From: Psychroflexus salarius
Lineage (GTDB): Bacteria; Bacteroidota; Bacteroidia; Flavobacteriales; Flavobacteriaceae
Assembly (NCBI RefSeq): GCF_900129035.1
Contig: NZ_FQTW01000010.1
Coordinates: forward strand, 17,420-81,419
DNA: 64,000 bases
Reading direction: 5' to 3'
Below, piece after piece: positions 45,750 to 54,420 of the stretch; within the stretch, counting starts at the first letter, position 1, and every line of letters starts with the position of its first letter. Both the position numbers and the translations under genes were made by a program. The notes below the pieces were generated by a model, which saw only the letters and a program-made list of their open reading frames with translations, was not told the DNA's origin and did not search any database.

Positions 45750-45956
45750 AAAGACCAACAAAACAAATACAAAATACTGTTGAACAGTAATTTATAGCCT
45801 TAAAAATCAATTTTAAAGACTATCATCAACATATGATGATTTAAGCTATTTTCCCGTATTTTTCGTCTATTTTTAAAGTTTGAAATTTATATTTATTACT
45901 AACTAGAATCCATAAAATCTTAAATTTTAAGCTAATTGTATGAAGTTATTTTTTTA
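45750..45956. other. Intergenic stretch with two small palindromes
   Basis: No gene is visible. TACTGTT-G-AACAGTA (45775-45789) and ATCATCA-ACATA-TGATGAT (45822-45840) are 7-bp inverted repeats of operator size. The rest is AT-rich. Confidence 0.35.
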
Positions 45957-46154
45957 AAAAGCTCTTGAGCTTGGAACGAAAAGCTCTTGAGCTTGGAACG
46001 AAAAGCTCTTGAGCTTGGAACGAAAAGCTCTTGAGCTTGGAACGAAAAGCTCTTGAGCTTGGAACGAAAAGCTCTTGAGCTTGGAACGAAAAGCTCTTGA
46101 GCTTGGAACGAAAAGCTCTTGAGCTTGGAACGAAAAGCTCTTGAGCTTGGAACG
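45957..46154. repeat. Perfect 22-bp tandem repeat, nine copies
   Basis: Nine exact copies of a 22-bp unit consisting of AAAA, then GCTCTTGAGCTTGGAACG, total 198 bp with no variation seen. Each unit contains an AAGCTC-TT-GAGCTT inverted repeat. The array lies directly beyond the terminator of the BspA-like surface gene. There are no spacers, so it is not CRISPR. Perfect copies imply recent expansion or strong homogenisation. A reading frame runs through it only because the unit lacks stops. Confidence 0.95.
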
Positions 46155-46155
46155 A

Positions 46156-46184
46156 AAAAACGCCTTGCTTATGCAAGGCGTTTA
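46156..46184 (-). terminator. Intrinsic terminator of the BspA-like gene
   Basis: Ten-bp stem AACGCCTTGC (46159-46168) with GCAAGGCGTT (46173-46182) and a four-base loop; T-run on the minus strand. It lies 56 bases after the gene stop and directly against the tandem repeat. Confidence 0.85.
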
Positions 46185-46239
46185 ACAATTGGCTAGGTAG
46201 AAAACCTACGAATTTGGATGAAGTTAGTTAATCCTCTAC

Positions 46240-49200
46240 TTAACGCTTAATAAAGCGTTTAGTGATTCTAGTATTGTTTTTAGTCGTGATTTGTATAAAG
46301 TAATTTCCTGCAGCTAAATCTGAAACATCTATTTGTATCGGTGCTACACTACCTGATAATTCTAGCTGTTTGACTTTTTGACCTAGCATGTTGTATAGAC
46401 TTACCGCTTTTACGTCTGCATTAGCATTACTTGTTAAGGTTACTTGATGCGTAGCAGGGTTTGGGTAGAGCTTAATCGCTAATTGTGCTTCCGTTGGATT
46501 ATCTATAGATAAGCTTTCACACTCTGCTCCCCAATTAGGTTCAAAGCTCTCTTCTAATGGAGAGTTGGTAGAAAAACTACTTGGTTCAGATGGAATTTGT
46601 TCTACGCACCAATTGGATATATTTTGATTAAATACAACTGCCCCAAAAAACATAAAACTCATATCTGTCACATTGGAAACATTCCAATTATTTAAAGATT
46701 GATTAAAAGCATCAGCTCCACTAAACATATTTCGCATATTAGTGACACTAGACACATCCCAATTATTTAAAGGTTGATTAAAAGAAGTAGCCTGTTTAAA
46801 CATACCTTCCATATTATTAACAGCAGAAACATCCCATTGGTCTAATGGCTGATTAAATGAAGAGGCGATTATAAACATACCTTCCATATTTGTTACGTTT
46901 TCTGTATTCCAGTCGTTAAGTTGTTTATTAAATGTGACAGCCTGATTAAACATCTGATACATATCTGTTACATTTGAGACATCCCAGTTATTTAAGGATT
47001 GATTAAATGCATCAGCAAAAGCAAACATCTGATTCATATTAGTGACACTAGAGACATCCCAATTATTTAAAGTTTGATTGAAAGACCCTGCACTTCTAAA
47101 CATACGACTCATATCTGTTACATTAGACACATCCCAATTGTCTAAAGACTGATTGAAGGCTTCAGCACTAGCAAACATCTGTTTCATAACTGTAACACTT
47201 GAAACATCCCAATTATTCAAAGGTTGATTAAAACTTGATGCACTAGCAAAAGTTGAAAACATATTTACTACGTTAGATACGTCCCAATTATTAAGTGGGT
47301 TGTTGAAGCTAGAAGCACCTCTAAACATATCAGCCATAGTAACTAGATTGCTAGTATTCCAAAGGGAGATATCTTGATTAAAAGAGCTGGCGCCAATAAA
47401 GGCACTTTGCATATTGTTAACATTAGAAACATCCCAATGTGAAATATCTTGATTGAAAGTATCTTTTCCACTAAATAAAGAAGCCATACTTGTAATTCCA
47501 CTGGTACAAGTGAGTGCAATTTCTGGGTCTTGTTGATTGTTTGCTATGATTGCATCTAGCTGTGCTCTTGTTCGTTTGGTAAAGGTTTTCTCTTCACCAT
47601 TTATGGTTAATGTGCCTGTGTCTCCAAAATCAGCATCTGGACACATACATGTTACTCCATTTTCGGCTATGTAAAAATCTGGATTAGTGGTGCCAACCAC
47701 ATTAACGGTTCGTGTGACTGTTTCAGCGGCATTTCCACTAGAATCAGTGACATCATAGCTCAAGGTGTAAGTCCCAACTACATCTGTATCGACACTGCCG
47801 GTGACGATGATATTAGCTGTTAAATCGCCATCAGCATTATCACTTGCCGTTGCGCCTGCATCGGTATAGGTTGTGCTGACTTCAATGGTCACTGGATTAT
47901 CACCAAGTAAACTAATGACTGGAATAGTCGTATCGACCACATTTACGATTCGTGTGACGGTTTCAGCGGCATTTCCGCTTGAGTCAGTTACATCGTAGCT
48001 TAAGGTATAAGTCCCAACCACATCAGCATCGACATTGCCGGTGATGATGATATCAGCTGTTAAGTCGCCGTCAGTATTATCACTTGCCGTTGCGCCTGCA
48101 TCGGTATAGGTGGTGCCGACTTCAATGGTCACAGGATTATCACCGAGTAAAGTAATCACTGGAATAGTCGTATCGACTACATTAACTGTTCGTGTGACCG
48201 TTTCAGCAGCATTTCCACTTGAGTCTGTGACATCATAGCTTAAGGTATAAGTCCCAACTACATCTGTATCAACACTTCCGGTAACGATGATGTCATCTGT
48301 TAAGTCGCCATCCGTGTTATCACTTGCCGTTGCACCTGCATCGGTATAGGTGGTGCCGACTTCAATGGTTACTGGATTTTCTCCGAGTAAGGTAATAACT
48401 GGAGTAGTGGTACCCGCATTACTACATTCTGCGCCCCAATCTGGGTAATATTCTGGAATCATTGAAGACCCACTCGCAAATGAAGTTGGAAAGTCTGTGA
48501 TTAACTCTACACACCAATTGCTTAGGTCTTGGCTAAAATTAGTGGCATTAGTAAACATAGCATTCATTTCCGTCACACTAGACACATCCCAATTATCTAA
48601 AGGTTGATTAAAGGCATTAGCATCTACAAACATAACTGACAAATTAGTGACACTAGACACATCCCAATTATTTAAAGGTTGATTAAAGGCATCTGCACCA
48701 TAAAACATACCTCTCATATTGGTTACATTAGACACATCCCAATTGTTTAAGGGTTGATTAAAGGCAATAGCACCAGGAAACATATTACTCATATTGGTTA
48801 CATTAGAGACATCCCAATTGTTTAAGGGTTGATTAAAGACATCTGCACTATAAATCATATCACTCATATTGGTTACATTAGACACATCCCAATTGTTTAA
48901 GGGTTGATTAAAGGCATTAGCATAATAAAACATTCGATACATATTCGTCACATTAGAGACATCCCAATGTGATAAATCTTGATTGAAATTAGACTTACTA
49001 TTAAATGCGTTGGACAAATCTGTAATACCACTCGTACAAGTTAAAGCAATTTCGGGGTCTTGAGGGTTAACATCAATATAAGCGTACAACAAGTTCCTAG
49101 AACGCTTTGTAAATGTTTTCTCTACACCATTAATGGTTAAGGTGCCTGTGTCGCCAAAGTCAGCATCGGGACACATACAGGTTACGCCGTTTTCGGCTAA

Positions 49201-49284
49201 ATAAAAATCTGGGTTAGATTGACTAAACCCAAGGCTGAATAATGTTAGGCTTAGTAAACAACTTAGTAGGTAATTGTAATTCAT
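46240..49284 (-). CDS. BspA-like (DUF285) surface protein with Ig-like repeats and T9SS sorting domain
   Basis: A 1014-residue exported protein. After a signal peptide (about 1-21, FSLGFSQ) comes a first block beginning NPDFYLAENGVTCMCPDADF with DUF285 repeats of about 25 residues (FNQPLNNWDVSNVTNM). Then three 80-residue Ig-like (DUF5011-type) repeats follow at about 288-530. A second block restarts with NPDFYIAENGVTCMCPDADF and more DUF285 repeats to about 920. The end is a type A T9SS sorting domain (IKLYPNPATHQVTLTS to GNYFIQITTKNNTRITKRFI). It should be secreted by the PorU/PorV system and displayed as an adhesin-like protein. It is divergent from the Kelch/winged-helix regulator. Confidence 0.92.
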   Translation of the reverse strand: MNYNYLLSCLLSLTLFSLGFSQSNPDFYLAENGVTCMCPDADFGDTGTLTINGVEKTFTKRSRNLLYAYIDVNPQDPEIALTCTSGITDLSNAFNSKSNFNQDLSHWDVSNVTNMYRMFYYANAFNQPLNNWDVSNVTNMSDMIYSADVFNQPLNNWDVSNVTNMSNMFPGAIAFNQPLNNWDVSNVTNMRGMFYGADAFNQPLNNWDVSSVTNLSVMFVDANAFNQPLDNWDVSSVTEMNAMFTNATNFSQDLSNWCVELITDFPTSFASGSSMIPEYYPDWGAECSNAGTTTPVITLLGENPVTIEVGTTYTDAGATASDNTDGDLTDDIIVTGSVDTDVVGTYTLSYDVTDSSGNAAETVTRTVNVVDTTIPVITLLGDNPVTIEVGTTYTDAGATASDNTDGDLTADIIITGNVDADVVGTYTLSYDVTDSSGNAAETVTRIVNVVDTTIPVISLLGDNPVTIEVSTTYTDAGATASDNADGDLTANIIVTGSVDTDVVGTYTLSYDVTDSSGNAAETVTRTVNVVGTTNPDFYIAENGVTCMCPDADFGDTGTLTINGEEKTFTKRTRAQLDAIIANNQQDPEIALTCTSGITSMASLFSGKDTFNQDISHWDVSNVNNMQSAFIGASSFNQDISLWNTSNLVTMADMFRGASSFNNPLNNWDVSNVVNMFSTFASASSFNQPLNNWDVSSVTVMKQMFASAEAFNQSLDNWDVSNVTDMSRMFRSAGSFNQTLNNWDVSSVTNMNQMFAFADAFNQSLNNWDVSNVTDMYQMFNQAVTFNKQLNDWNTENVTNMEGMFIIASSFNQPLDQWDVSAVNNMEGMFKQATSFNQPLNNWDVSSVTNMRNMFSGADAFNQSLNNWNVSNVTDMSFMFFGAVVFNQNISNWCVEQIPSEPSSFSTNSPLEESFEPNWGAECESLSIDNPTEAQLAIKLYPNPATHQVTLTSNANADVKAVSLYNMLGQKVKQLELSGSVAPIQIDVSDLAAGNYFIQITTKNNTRITKRFIKR
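47701..48420 (-). repeat. Three 240-bp tandem repeats encoding Ig-like domains
   Basis: Three in-frame copies of exactly 240 bp (80 codons) at about 47701-47940, 47941-48180 and 48181-48420, nearly identical at DNA level. Each encodes an IEVGTTYTDAGATASDN-type domain. This is a likely site of copy-number change by recombination. Confidence 0.9.
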
Positions 49285-49300
49285 AAAACTAAATTTTTTG

Positions 49301-49334
49301 TAAACTTAATTACCCAACTTTAAATTTTGTCAAA
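49301..49334 (-). promoter_or_regulatory. Candidate promoter of the BspA-like gene
   Basis: On the minus strand TTTG (49331-49334) and TAAGTTTA (49301-49308) with a 22-base spacer, slightly long, 17 bases before the ATG. The repeated hairpin copy 2 directly abuts the -33 box. Confidence 0.3.
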
Positions 49335-49336
49335 AA

Positions 49337-49368
49337 AATAGGGGAAACCGTATGTCTCCCCTATTTTT
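49337..49368. repeat. Repeated hairpin, copy 2
   Basis: Same 32-nt sequence as 45718-45749, with arms ATAGGGGA/TCCCCTAT at 49338-49364. It lies between the divergent BspA-like and Kelch-regulator genes, 54-85 bases upstream of the BspA-like start. In this position a terminator would serve no obvious gene, so a regulatory role is more likely. Confidence 0.75.
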
Positions 49369-49573
49369 TAATTTTTCAAGATCTATACAAGTTGTTGTTT
49401 ATAAACAAGTTAGGCTAAACATTTAACTTCTATTTATTTCTTTAATTTTTGACTTAGTTTGTGTATTATTGCGATGTTAAATGAGTTATTTATTTGTATA
49501 AGTATGATTTTCCCCAGTCATAACTTATTAACGTTTGCATTTATGAAATGTGAAAGCAATAATTAAAAAGTAT

Positions 49574-50941
49574 ATGAGATTTTATATAGTAATTGGGGTA
49601 TTGTTAATAAGTTTAACCTTATCTGCTCAGGAGTTTAAATTTTCGCCTAAGAGAACTACGTTTTGGGATTATGAAACCCAACAGCCTGTAACTATTTTAA
49701 ACGATTCTACTTATCTCTATGGCTTAGACCCTCAGCTTAAACAGATTCCAGATCTTGATATTGATGACTCTAGCTTATCGAGAATGGCCGTCGCACATCT
49801 ACAAGGTAAAACTTATCTGTATGACGGCGCTGGTGGTGTGGTGGTTGAATACTCCAACCACCGCTTTACCCGTCATGATAAGTCTTTTACTCATAAAAAC
49901 CAGTATTTCTCTATTCCTTTTATTCATAATGGAAGTATTTATTTATTGGGTGGTTATGGCCTATTTACGACCAAAAACATCCTAACTAGGTATGATTTTA
50001 AAGCACGGGAATGGTTTTTAGTTGAAACATCGGGAGATAAACCCAAGTTTATCATAGCTAATCTTTTTCAAAGTATTGATGATCAGCTCTACTTTATAAA
50101 TTTGAAGGAACGTGACAAACAATATAATACACCATTAAATTATGAAATTTATACCTTAGATTTAACCCAGTTAAGGTTTAAAAAACTAGGAGATATTCCA
50201 GACGCTAGTCCACTGTATTTATCTAAAGAAAACTTGCTAAGTTATACGATTAATGGACTAAATGATTATCAACTACTTTTAACTAAAACGAACCAAACGG
50301 CCAAACTCATCAACTTTAAAGCAAATACCCTAAGCGAAGTTAAATTGTTACCTAAATTCCACACTGGAAGTCAAATACTTCATTACAACCCTGAACAACA
50401 ATCCTATACAATAGCAACGACAAGCTCAGGCGATAGAAAACTCTATTACAAAACAATTAATAGCCAAGACCTTGTGCAGGAAACCCTCACGACCCAAGCC
50501 TTATACAAAAGCCAACAAGAGCAAACCACAAAAATATTAAGCTATACAGGCGTTATTTTAGTTTTATTAGGTCTTAGCGTGATTGGTGTTAAGCGCTACC
50601 GTGAATTTAAAAAACTTAAAATTAGGCTGGCGTCTAAAAGCATTACTTACAGAGGGCAACTTATAACTAATTTTACAGCAGATGAACTAGAACTTTTACT
50701 TTTCTTAGCTAAACACAAAGGGTTTATTGAATTCTCAGACTTAATGCAGCAGCTTGATTACCAAGGAAGCTATGATACCCTTAAGAAAAAGCGTAAAATA
50801 CTATTTGATGAATTACTAAATAAAATGAGACTACATATAGGTGATCAAGCAGAGCAATTATTTATTATAGAAAAAAGTATAGAAGATAAGCGCTATAAAG
50901 TCATTAAACTTAATCCTAAATTAATTGTTTTAAAATCTTAA
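49574..50941 (+). CDS. Transmembrane regulator: periplasmic Kelch-type propeller and cytoplasmic winged helix
   Basis: A 455-residue protein. A signal-like segment (MRFYIVIGVLLISLTLSAQ) is followed by a beta-rich periplasmic region with Kelch-type motifs (GSIYLLGGYGLFTTKN, TRYDFKAREWF), one membrane helix (about residues 320-340, TGVILVLLGLSVIGV), and a basic cytoplasmic region ending in a probable winged helix (FTADELELLLFLAKHKGFIE, FSDLMQQLDYQGSYDTLKKK). I start at the ATG at 49574; a GTG at 49550 would add eight residues. The architecture suggests a one-component regulator sensing an extracytoplasmic ligand. It is divergent from the BspA-like gene, a candidate target. Confidence 0.72.
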   Translation: MRFYIVIGVLLISLTLSAQEFKFSPKRTTFWDYETQQPVTILNDSTYLYGLDPQLKQIPDLDIDDSSLSRMAVAHLQGKTYLYDGAGGVVVEYSNHRFTRHDKSFTHKNQYFSIPFIHNGSIYLLGGYGLFTTKNILTRYDFKAREWFLVETSGDKPKFIIANLFQSIDDQLYFINLKERDKQYNTPLNYEIYTLDLTQLRFKKLGDIPDASPLYLSKENLLSYTINGLNDYQLLLTKTNQTAKLINFKANTLSEVKLLPKFHTGSQILHYNPEQQSYTIATTSSGDRKLYYKTINSQDLVQETLTTQALYKSQQEQTTKILSYTGVILVLLGLSVIGVKRYREFKKLKIRLASKSITYRGQLITNFTADELELLLFLAKHKGFIEFSDLMQQLDYQGSYDTLKKKRKILFDELLNKMRLHIGDQAEQLFIIEKSIEDKRYKVIKLNPKLIVLKS

Positions 50942-51137
50942 ATAGAAATTTAAAATAATTTAGGCTATCTGGTAGTTTTTAAACTAAATTGCTCAAAGCT
51001 TTAAATCAACTGCTAAAGATTACTGATGGCTTTGATTCTTTCAAAAACGTAAATTTAACCTAAGTCATCGCTTAAATGATTAAAACTATGAAGCTTTAAA
51101 GCGAAATGTTTTAGTTTGCTTGACTCAGTTTTAAATA

Positions 51138-52268
51138 TTATAGATTAAGTTTAAATAATTCAGCTGAAATACCATCCGTTAAAAACTGATTGTTTTCAGT
51201 CACATGAATAACTTCATTAGAGTTAATACATACCAATTGGTCTTTCAGTAAAGCTTGAAGTTGTTCCGTTAAATAAGCCCGATAAGTAAGGCCAAACTTC
51301 GCTTCTACCTCATTTAAATCAACACCAAATTTAGTGCGTAAACGCGTCATAATATACTCATTAAAACGATCGGTTGTTGTCAAATGTTCAACCTCTAAGG
51401 GCAACTGTTTGGCCTCAATCGCTTTTAAATACTTGATGTTATGTTTAACCGACCAAGAACGTTGGTACCCATTAAACGAATGCGCCGATGGACCTATACC
51501 TAAATAGGGTTTGCCCGTCCAATAAGCCATATTATTTTGAGAAAAAAAGTCGGGTTTACCAAAATTTGAAAATTCATAATTTTCATAACCTTTTTCTCGC
51601 ATTTGTGTTTGTAAAACATCATAATGTTTACGTGCCAAATCATCATTAACAGGGGCAATCACTTCTTTTGCAATAAAGCGTTCTAAAGCAGTGTTAGGCT
51701 CTACTGTTAAAGCATAACATGATACATGTGGAATATCAAACTTAAAAACTTGCGCTAAATTGGCTTGCCATTTTTGGGTACTCATTTCAGGAATCCCATA
51801 AATTAAATCGATGCTAATATTTTCAAAATAAGTTTGGGCTACTTCAACCGAAGTTATAGCCTCTTTAGCATTATGTGCACGATTCATCAATTTTAAATCG
51901 TCTTCAAAAAAAGATTGTACACCAATGCTTAAACGGTTAATTTCAGTTGAAGCTAATTCTTTTAAATAATCCTGAGATAAATCGTCTGGATTAGCTTCTA
52001 AGGTAATTTCAGCATCAAGATTCACTTCAAAATTAGCATGAATCGTTTGCAAAATTAAATCAATTTCAGTTTTACTCAATAAACTTGGTGTCCCACCGCC
52101 AAAATAAATGGTATTTATACTTGTATTTATTTCGTTATTACGCAGTTTTAATTCTTGACAAATGGCATTAATCATTCTAGATTGATGCTTACGCGTGGTT
52201 GAAAAGTGAAAATCACAATAATGGCAAGCTTGCTTACAAAATGGAATATGAATATAAATACCAGACAT
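51138..52268 (-). CDS. hemW: Radical SAM heme chaperone HemW (coproporphyrinogen III oxidase-like)
   Basis: A 376-residue radical SAM protein. The cluster motif CKQACHYC (C11, C15, C18) is in the N-terminal IHIPFCKQACHYCDFHFSTT segment, followed by FGGGTPSLL, EANPDD, and RLSIGVQSF. The C-terminal HemN-type domain has MTRLRTKFGVDL. HemW-type proteins bind and deliver heme rather than oxidise coproporphyrinogen, and the short form without the HemN N-terminal extension agrees with that. It is divergent from the metallophosphoesterase gene. Confidence 0.88.
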   Translation of the reverse strand: MSGIYIHIPFCKQACHYCDFHFSTTRKHQSRMINAICQELKLRNNEINTSINTIYFGGGTPSLLSKTEIDLILQTIHANFEVNLDAEITLEANPDDLSQDYLKELASTEINRLSIGVQSFFEDDLKLMNRAHNAKEAITSVEVAQTYFENISIDLIYGIPEMSTQKWQANLAQVFKFDIPHVSCYALTVEPNTALERFIAKEVIAPVNDDLARKHYDVLQTQMREKGYENYEFSNFGKPDFFSQNNMAYWTGKPYLGIGPSAHSFNGYQRSWSVKHNIKYLKAIEAKQLPLEVEHLTTTDRFNEYIMTRLRTKFGVDLNEVEAKFGLTYRAYLTEQLQALLKDQLVCINSNEVIHVTENNQFLTDGISAELFKLNL

Positions 52269-52371
52269 ACCACAAAGGTAAATGGGAAATTGAAACTACT
52301 TGCTTAAACGCTAATTTAATTTTAAAAAAGGAACTAAAGCTGAAGAAGCCGATTATATTTGCGTTAAAAAG

Positions 52372-53589
52372 ATGCGGTGGATTTTCTTGATATTATTTTT
52401 ATTAAGCCTTGAATTTTATGCCTTTCAAGCCATTCGGAAACTCAGTAAATCCTGGATTATTCGCATCGGTTTTGTGCTTTTAACACTTGTTCCTTTTTTT
52501 TTAATGCTTTACAGCTTTAACCAACCCGTTTCAGGTGGCACTTTTGGCGGTAACCGCGGTATTTTTATTGGCTTATTTTTAAGTGCATTTGCTTTAAAAG
52601 CAACAAGCATCATTATATTATTCTTTGAAGATTTAGCACGGTTCTTTAAATTATTGTGGCATAAAATCAGCCCTTCAAAATCTTCAAAACCTTACAGTAA
52701 TTCCCGCCGAAAATTTGTAAGTCAATTAGCACTTGGCCTAGGTGCAATTCCTTTTATTTCTTTATTATATGGCATGTACAAAGGCAAGTATAATTTTAAG
52801 GTTTTAACCTACGAACTCAGTTTTGAAGACTTACCTGAAGCATTTGATGGTTACCAGATCACACAAATTAGCGATATCCATTCTGGAAGTTTTGATAATC
52901 CACAAAAAATTGAATATGCTGTTAATTTAATTAATGAACAAGCCTCTGACTGTATTTTATTTACAGGTGATTTGGTGAATAACCTAGCTGAAGAAATGCA
53001 ACCATGGTTAACTACGTTCTCCAAGTTGAAGTCTGCAGATGGTATTTATTCGGTTTTAGGAAATCACGATTATGGCGACTACCACGATTGGGAAACAGAA
53101 GCCGAAAAGCAAAAAAACTTTCGTGATTTTGTTAACGTCCATAAGTCCATGGGTTGGCAATTACTGCGCAATGAACGCATTAAAATCACTAAAAATAATC
53201 AAGACTTACACCTCATTGGAGTTGAAAATTGGGGAAAAGGTGGTTTTAAAAAAGCAGGTGATATTGATAAAGCATGTGAAGGTTTATCAACCAAAGATTT
53301 TAAAGTCGTTATGAGTCATGACCCATCTTACTGGGATGAAGTTTTACACCAGCATCCTAAAAATTTACAACTAACCTTGAGTGGTCATACGCATGGCATG
53401 CAATTTGGCATCGAAATACCTGGCTGGTTTAAATGGAGTCCTGTACAATATCGTTACAAACAATGGGCTGGCATTTACCAACATCAAAATCGATTCATTA
53501 ATGTTAATCGAGGTTTTGGCTTCTTAGCCTATCCTGGGCGAGTTGGTATTTGGCCTGAAATAAGCGTTATTAAGTTAAAGAAGGCTTAA
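52372..53589 (+). CDS. Membrane-anchored metallophosphoesterase
   Basis: A 405-residue protein with about three to four N-terminal membrane helices (first 140 residues), then a calcineurin-like phosphoesterase domain. The metal-site motifs are QISDIHSG (DxH), FTGDLVNN (GD), LGNHDYGD (GNHD) and LSGHTHGMQFG (GHxH). Related proteins (YkuE/YaeI-like) act on lipid or nucleotide phosphoesters such as UDP-diacylglucosamine; the substrate here is unknown. It precedes a decayed CTERM-like copy on the same strand. Confidence 0.87.
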   Translation: MRWIFLILFLLSLEFYAFQAIRKLSKSWIIRIGFVLLTLVPFFLMLYSFNQPVSGGTFGGNRGIFIGLFLSAFALKATSIIILFFEDLARFFKLLWHKISPSKSSKPYSNSRRKFVSQLALGLGAIPFISLLYGMYKGKYNFKVLTYELSFEDLPEAFDGYQITQISDIHSGSFDNPQKIEYAVNLINEQASDCILFTGDLVNNLAEEMQPWLTTFSKLKSADGIYSVLGNHDYGDYHDWETEAEKQKNFRDFVNVHKSMGWQLLRNERIKITKNNQDLHLIGVENWGKGGFKKAGDIDKACEGLSTKDFKVVMSHDPSYWDEVLHQHPKNLQLTLSGHTHGMQFGIEIPGWFKWSPVQYRYKQWAGIYQHQNRFINVNRGFGFLAYPGRVGIWPEISVIKLKKA

Positions 53590-53700
53590 GAAAATAGCTT
53601 TTAATTTCATACATAATGCTTGTCTTATAATAAATACTTATAAAAAGTAAGGTCAAGACAAACTTAAATTGAAGTTTAACACATCAAATTTGAAGACATA

Positions 53701-53796
53701 GTGAGTGACACGCCAGCGATACCGATTCATTTCTTAATTCCATTAGCGATGGCTGTAGGCGCTTTTTTAGGCATTAAGAAATTGAGTAGTAAATAA
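53701..53796 (+). pseudogene. 3' remnant of a CTERM-like small protein gene
   Basis: The frame reads SDTPAIPIHFLIPLAMAVGA followed by FLGIKKLSSK and a stop: a proline motif, one hydrophobic helix and a basic tail, as in the intact protein at 39887-40114. An in-frame stop lies just upstream, and no signal peptide or ATG is present, so only the tail survives. The last 40 bases and the following terminator are almost identical to the minus-strand sequence at 63904-64000. Confidence 0.6.
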
Positions 53797-53807
53797 TACC
53801 CTAACCA

Positions 53808-53838
53808 AAGTTAAAAGCGATGCTCAATATTGAGTGTC
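53808..53838. terminator. Terminator shared by the CTERM remnant and ruvC
   Basis: Hairpin with inner palindrome CTCAATATTGAG and outer arms AAGCGA/TCG(T)TT, followed by a T-run on the plus strand and a shorter one on the minus strand. An almost identical copy stands at 63903-63941. Confidence 0.75.
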
Positions 53839-53844
53839 GTTTTT

Positions 53845-54396
53845 TTATTTAAGTCGTTTTTCGTTTTGGGCAACAAAGGCCTTCCAACCTGAATAGGATT
53901 TTGAAGAAACTGGGTTTGAGCTGTTATAAAAATGACAAACTGCTGCCGCTAAACCATCTGTTGAATCTAAATTTTTCGGTAATTCTTTAATTTTTAATAG
54001 ACTTTGTAACATTTTAGCAACTTGCTCTTTACTAGCATTTCCGTTACCCGTAATAGCCATTTTAATTTTCTTAGGTAAGTATTCGGTAATTGGGATTTGA
54101 CGTGTTAAACCTGCTGCCATAGCAACGCCTTGAGCGCGACCAAGTTTAAGCATAGATTGTACATTTTTACCGAAAAATGGGGCTTCAATAGCTATCTCGT
54201 CTGGGTGATGCGTGTCAATTAATTCTGTGGTACGTTCAAAGATTAATTTAAGTTTAGTGTAATGGTCACTGTATTTTTTCAAGTTAAGTTCATTAAGTTG
54301 TATAAACGTCATTTTTTTATGGACAACCTTAATAGCACCAAAACCCATTATGGTTGTACCAGGATCTATCCCTAAAATAATTTTTTCAGTAGACAC
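53845..54396 (-). CDS. ruvC: Holliday junction resolvase RuvC (GTG start)
   Basis: Endonuclease that resolves Holliday junctions with RuvAB. The RNase H-fold motifs are present: ILGIDPGTTIMGFG (first catalytic Asp), IAIEAPFFGKN (catalytic Glu) and DSTDGLAAAVCHF (last acidic pair). GTG at 54394-54396 gives MSTEKIILGIDPG, the normal start. A more upstream ATG would overlap the divergent gene and add a non-conserved tail, so I reject it. The length of 183 residues is normal. Confidence 0.92.
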   Translation of the reverse strand: MSTEKIILGIDPGTTIMGFGAIKVVHKKMTFIQLNELNLKKYSDHYTKLKLIFERTTELIDTHHPDEIAIEAPFFGKNVQSMLKLGRAQGVAMAAGLTRQIPITEYLPKKIKMAITGNGNASKEQVAKMLQSLLKIKELPKNLDSTDGLAAAVCHFYNSSNPVSSKSYSGWKAFVAQNEKRLK

Positions 54397-54420
54397 GTAT
54401 AAAAATTGTTTCTTTGTAAT

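Noticed and set aside
45957..46154. CRISPR array.
   Set aside because: The repeats are directly adjacent with no spacers, and no cas genes are present in the window.
45946..46188. An 80-codon reading frame across the 22-bp repeats, encoding a 22-residue repeat.
   Set aside because: The frame exists only because a 22-bp unit without stops reads in three phases over 66 bp. There is no signal peptide, start context or independent support.
53072..53314. Alternative plus-strand frame inside the metallophosphoesterase gene.
   Set aside because: It lies wholly within a gene with intact metal-site motifs and has a Lys-rich shadow composition.
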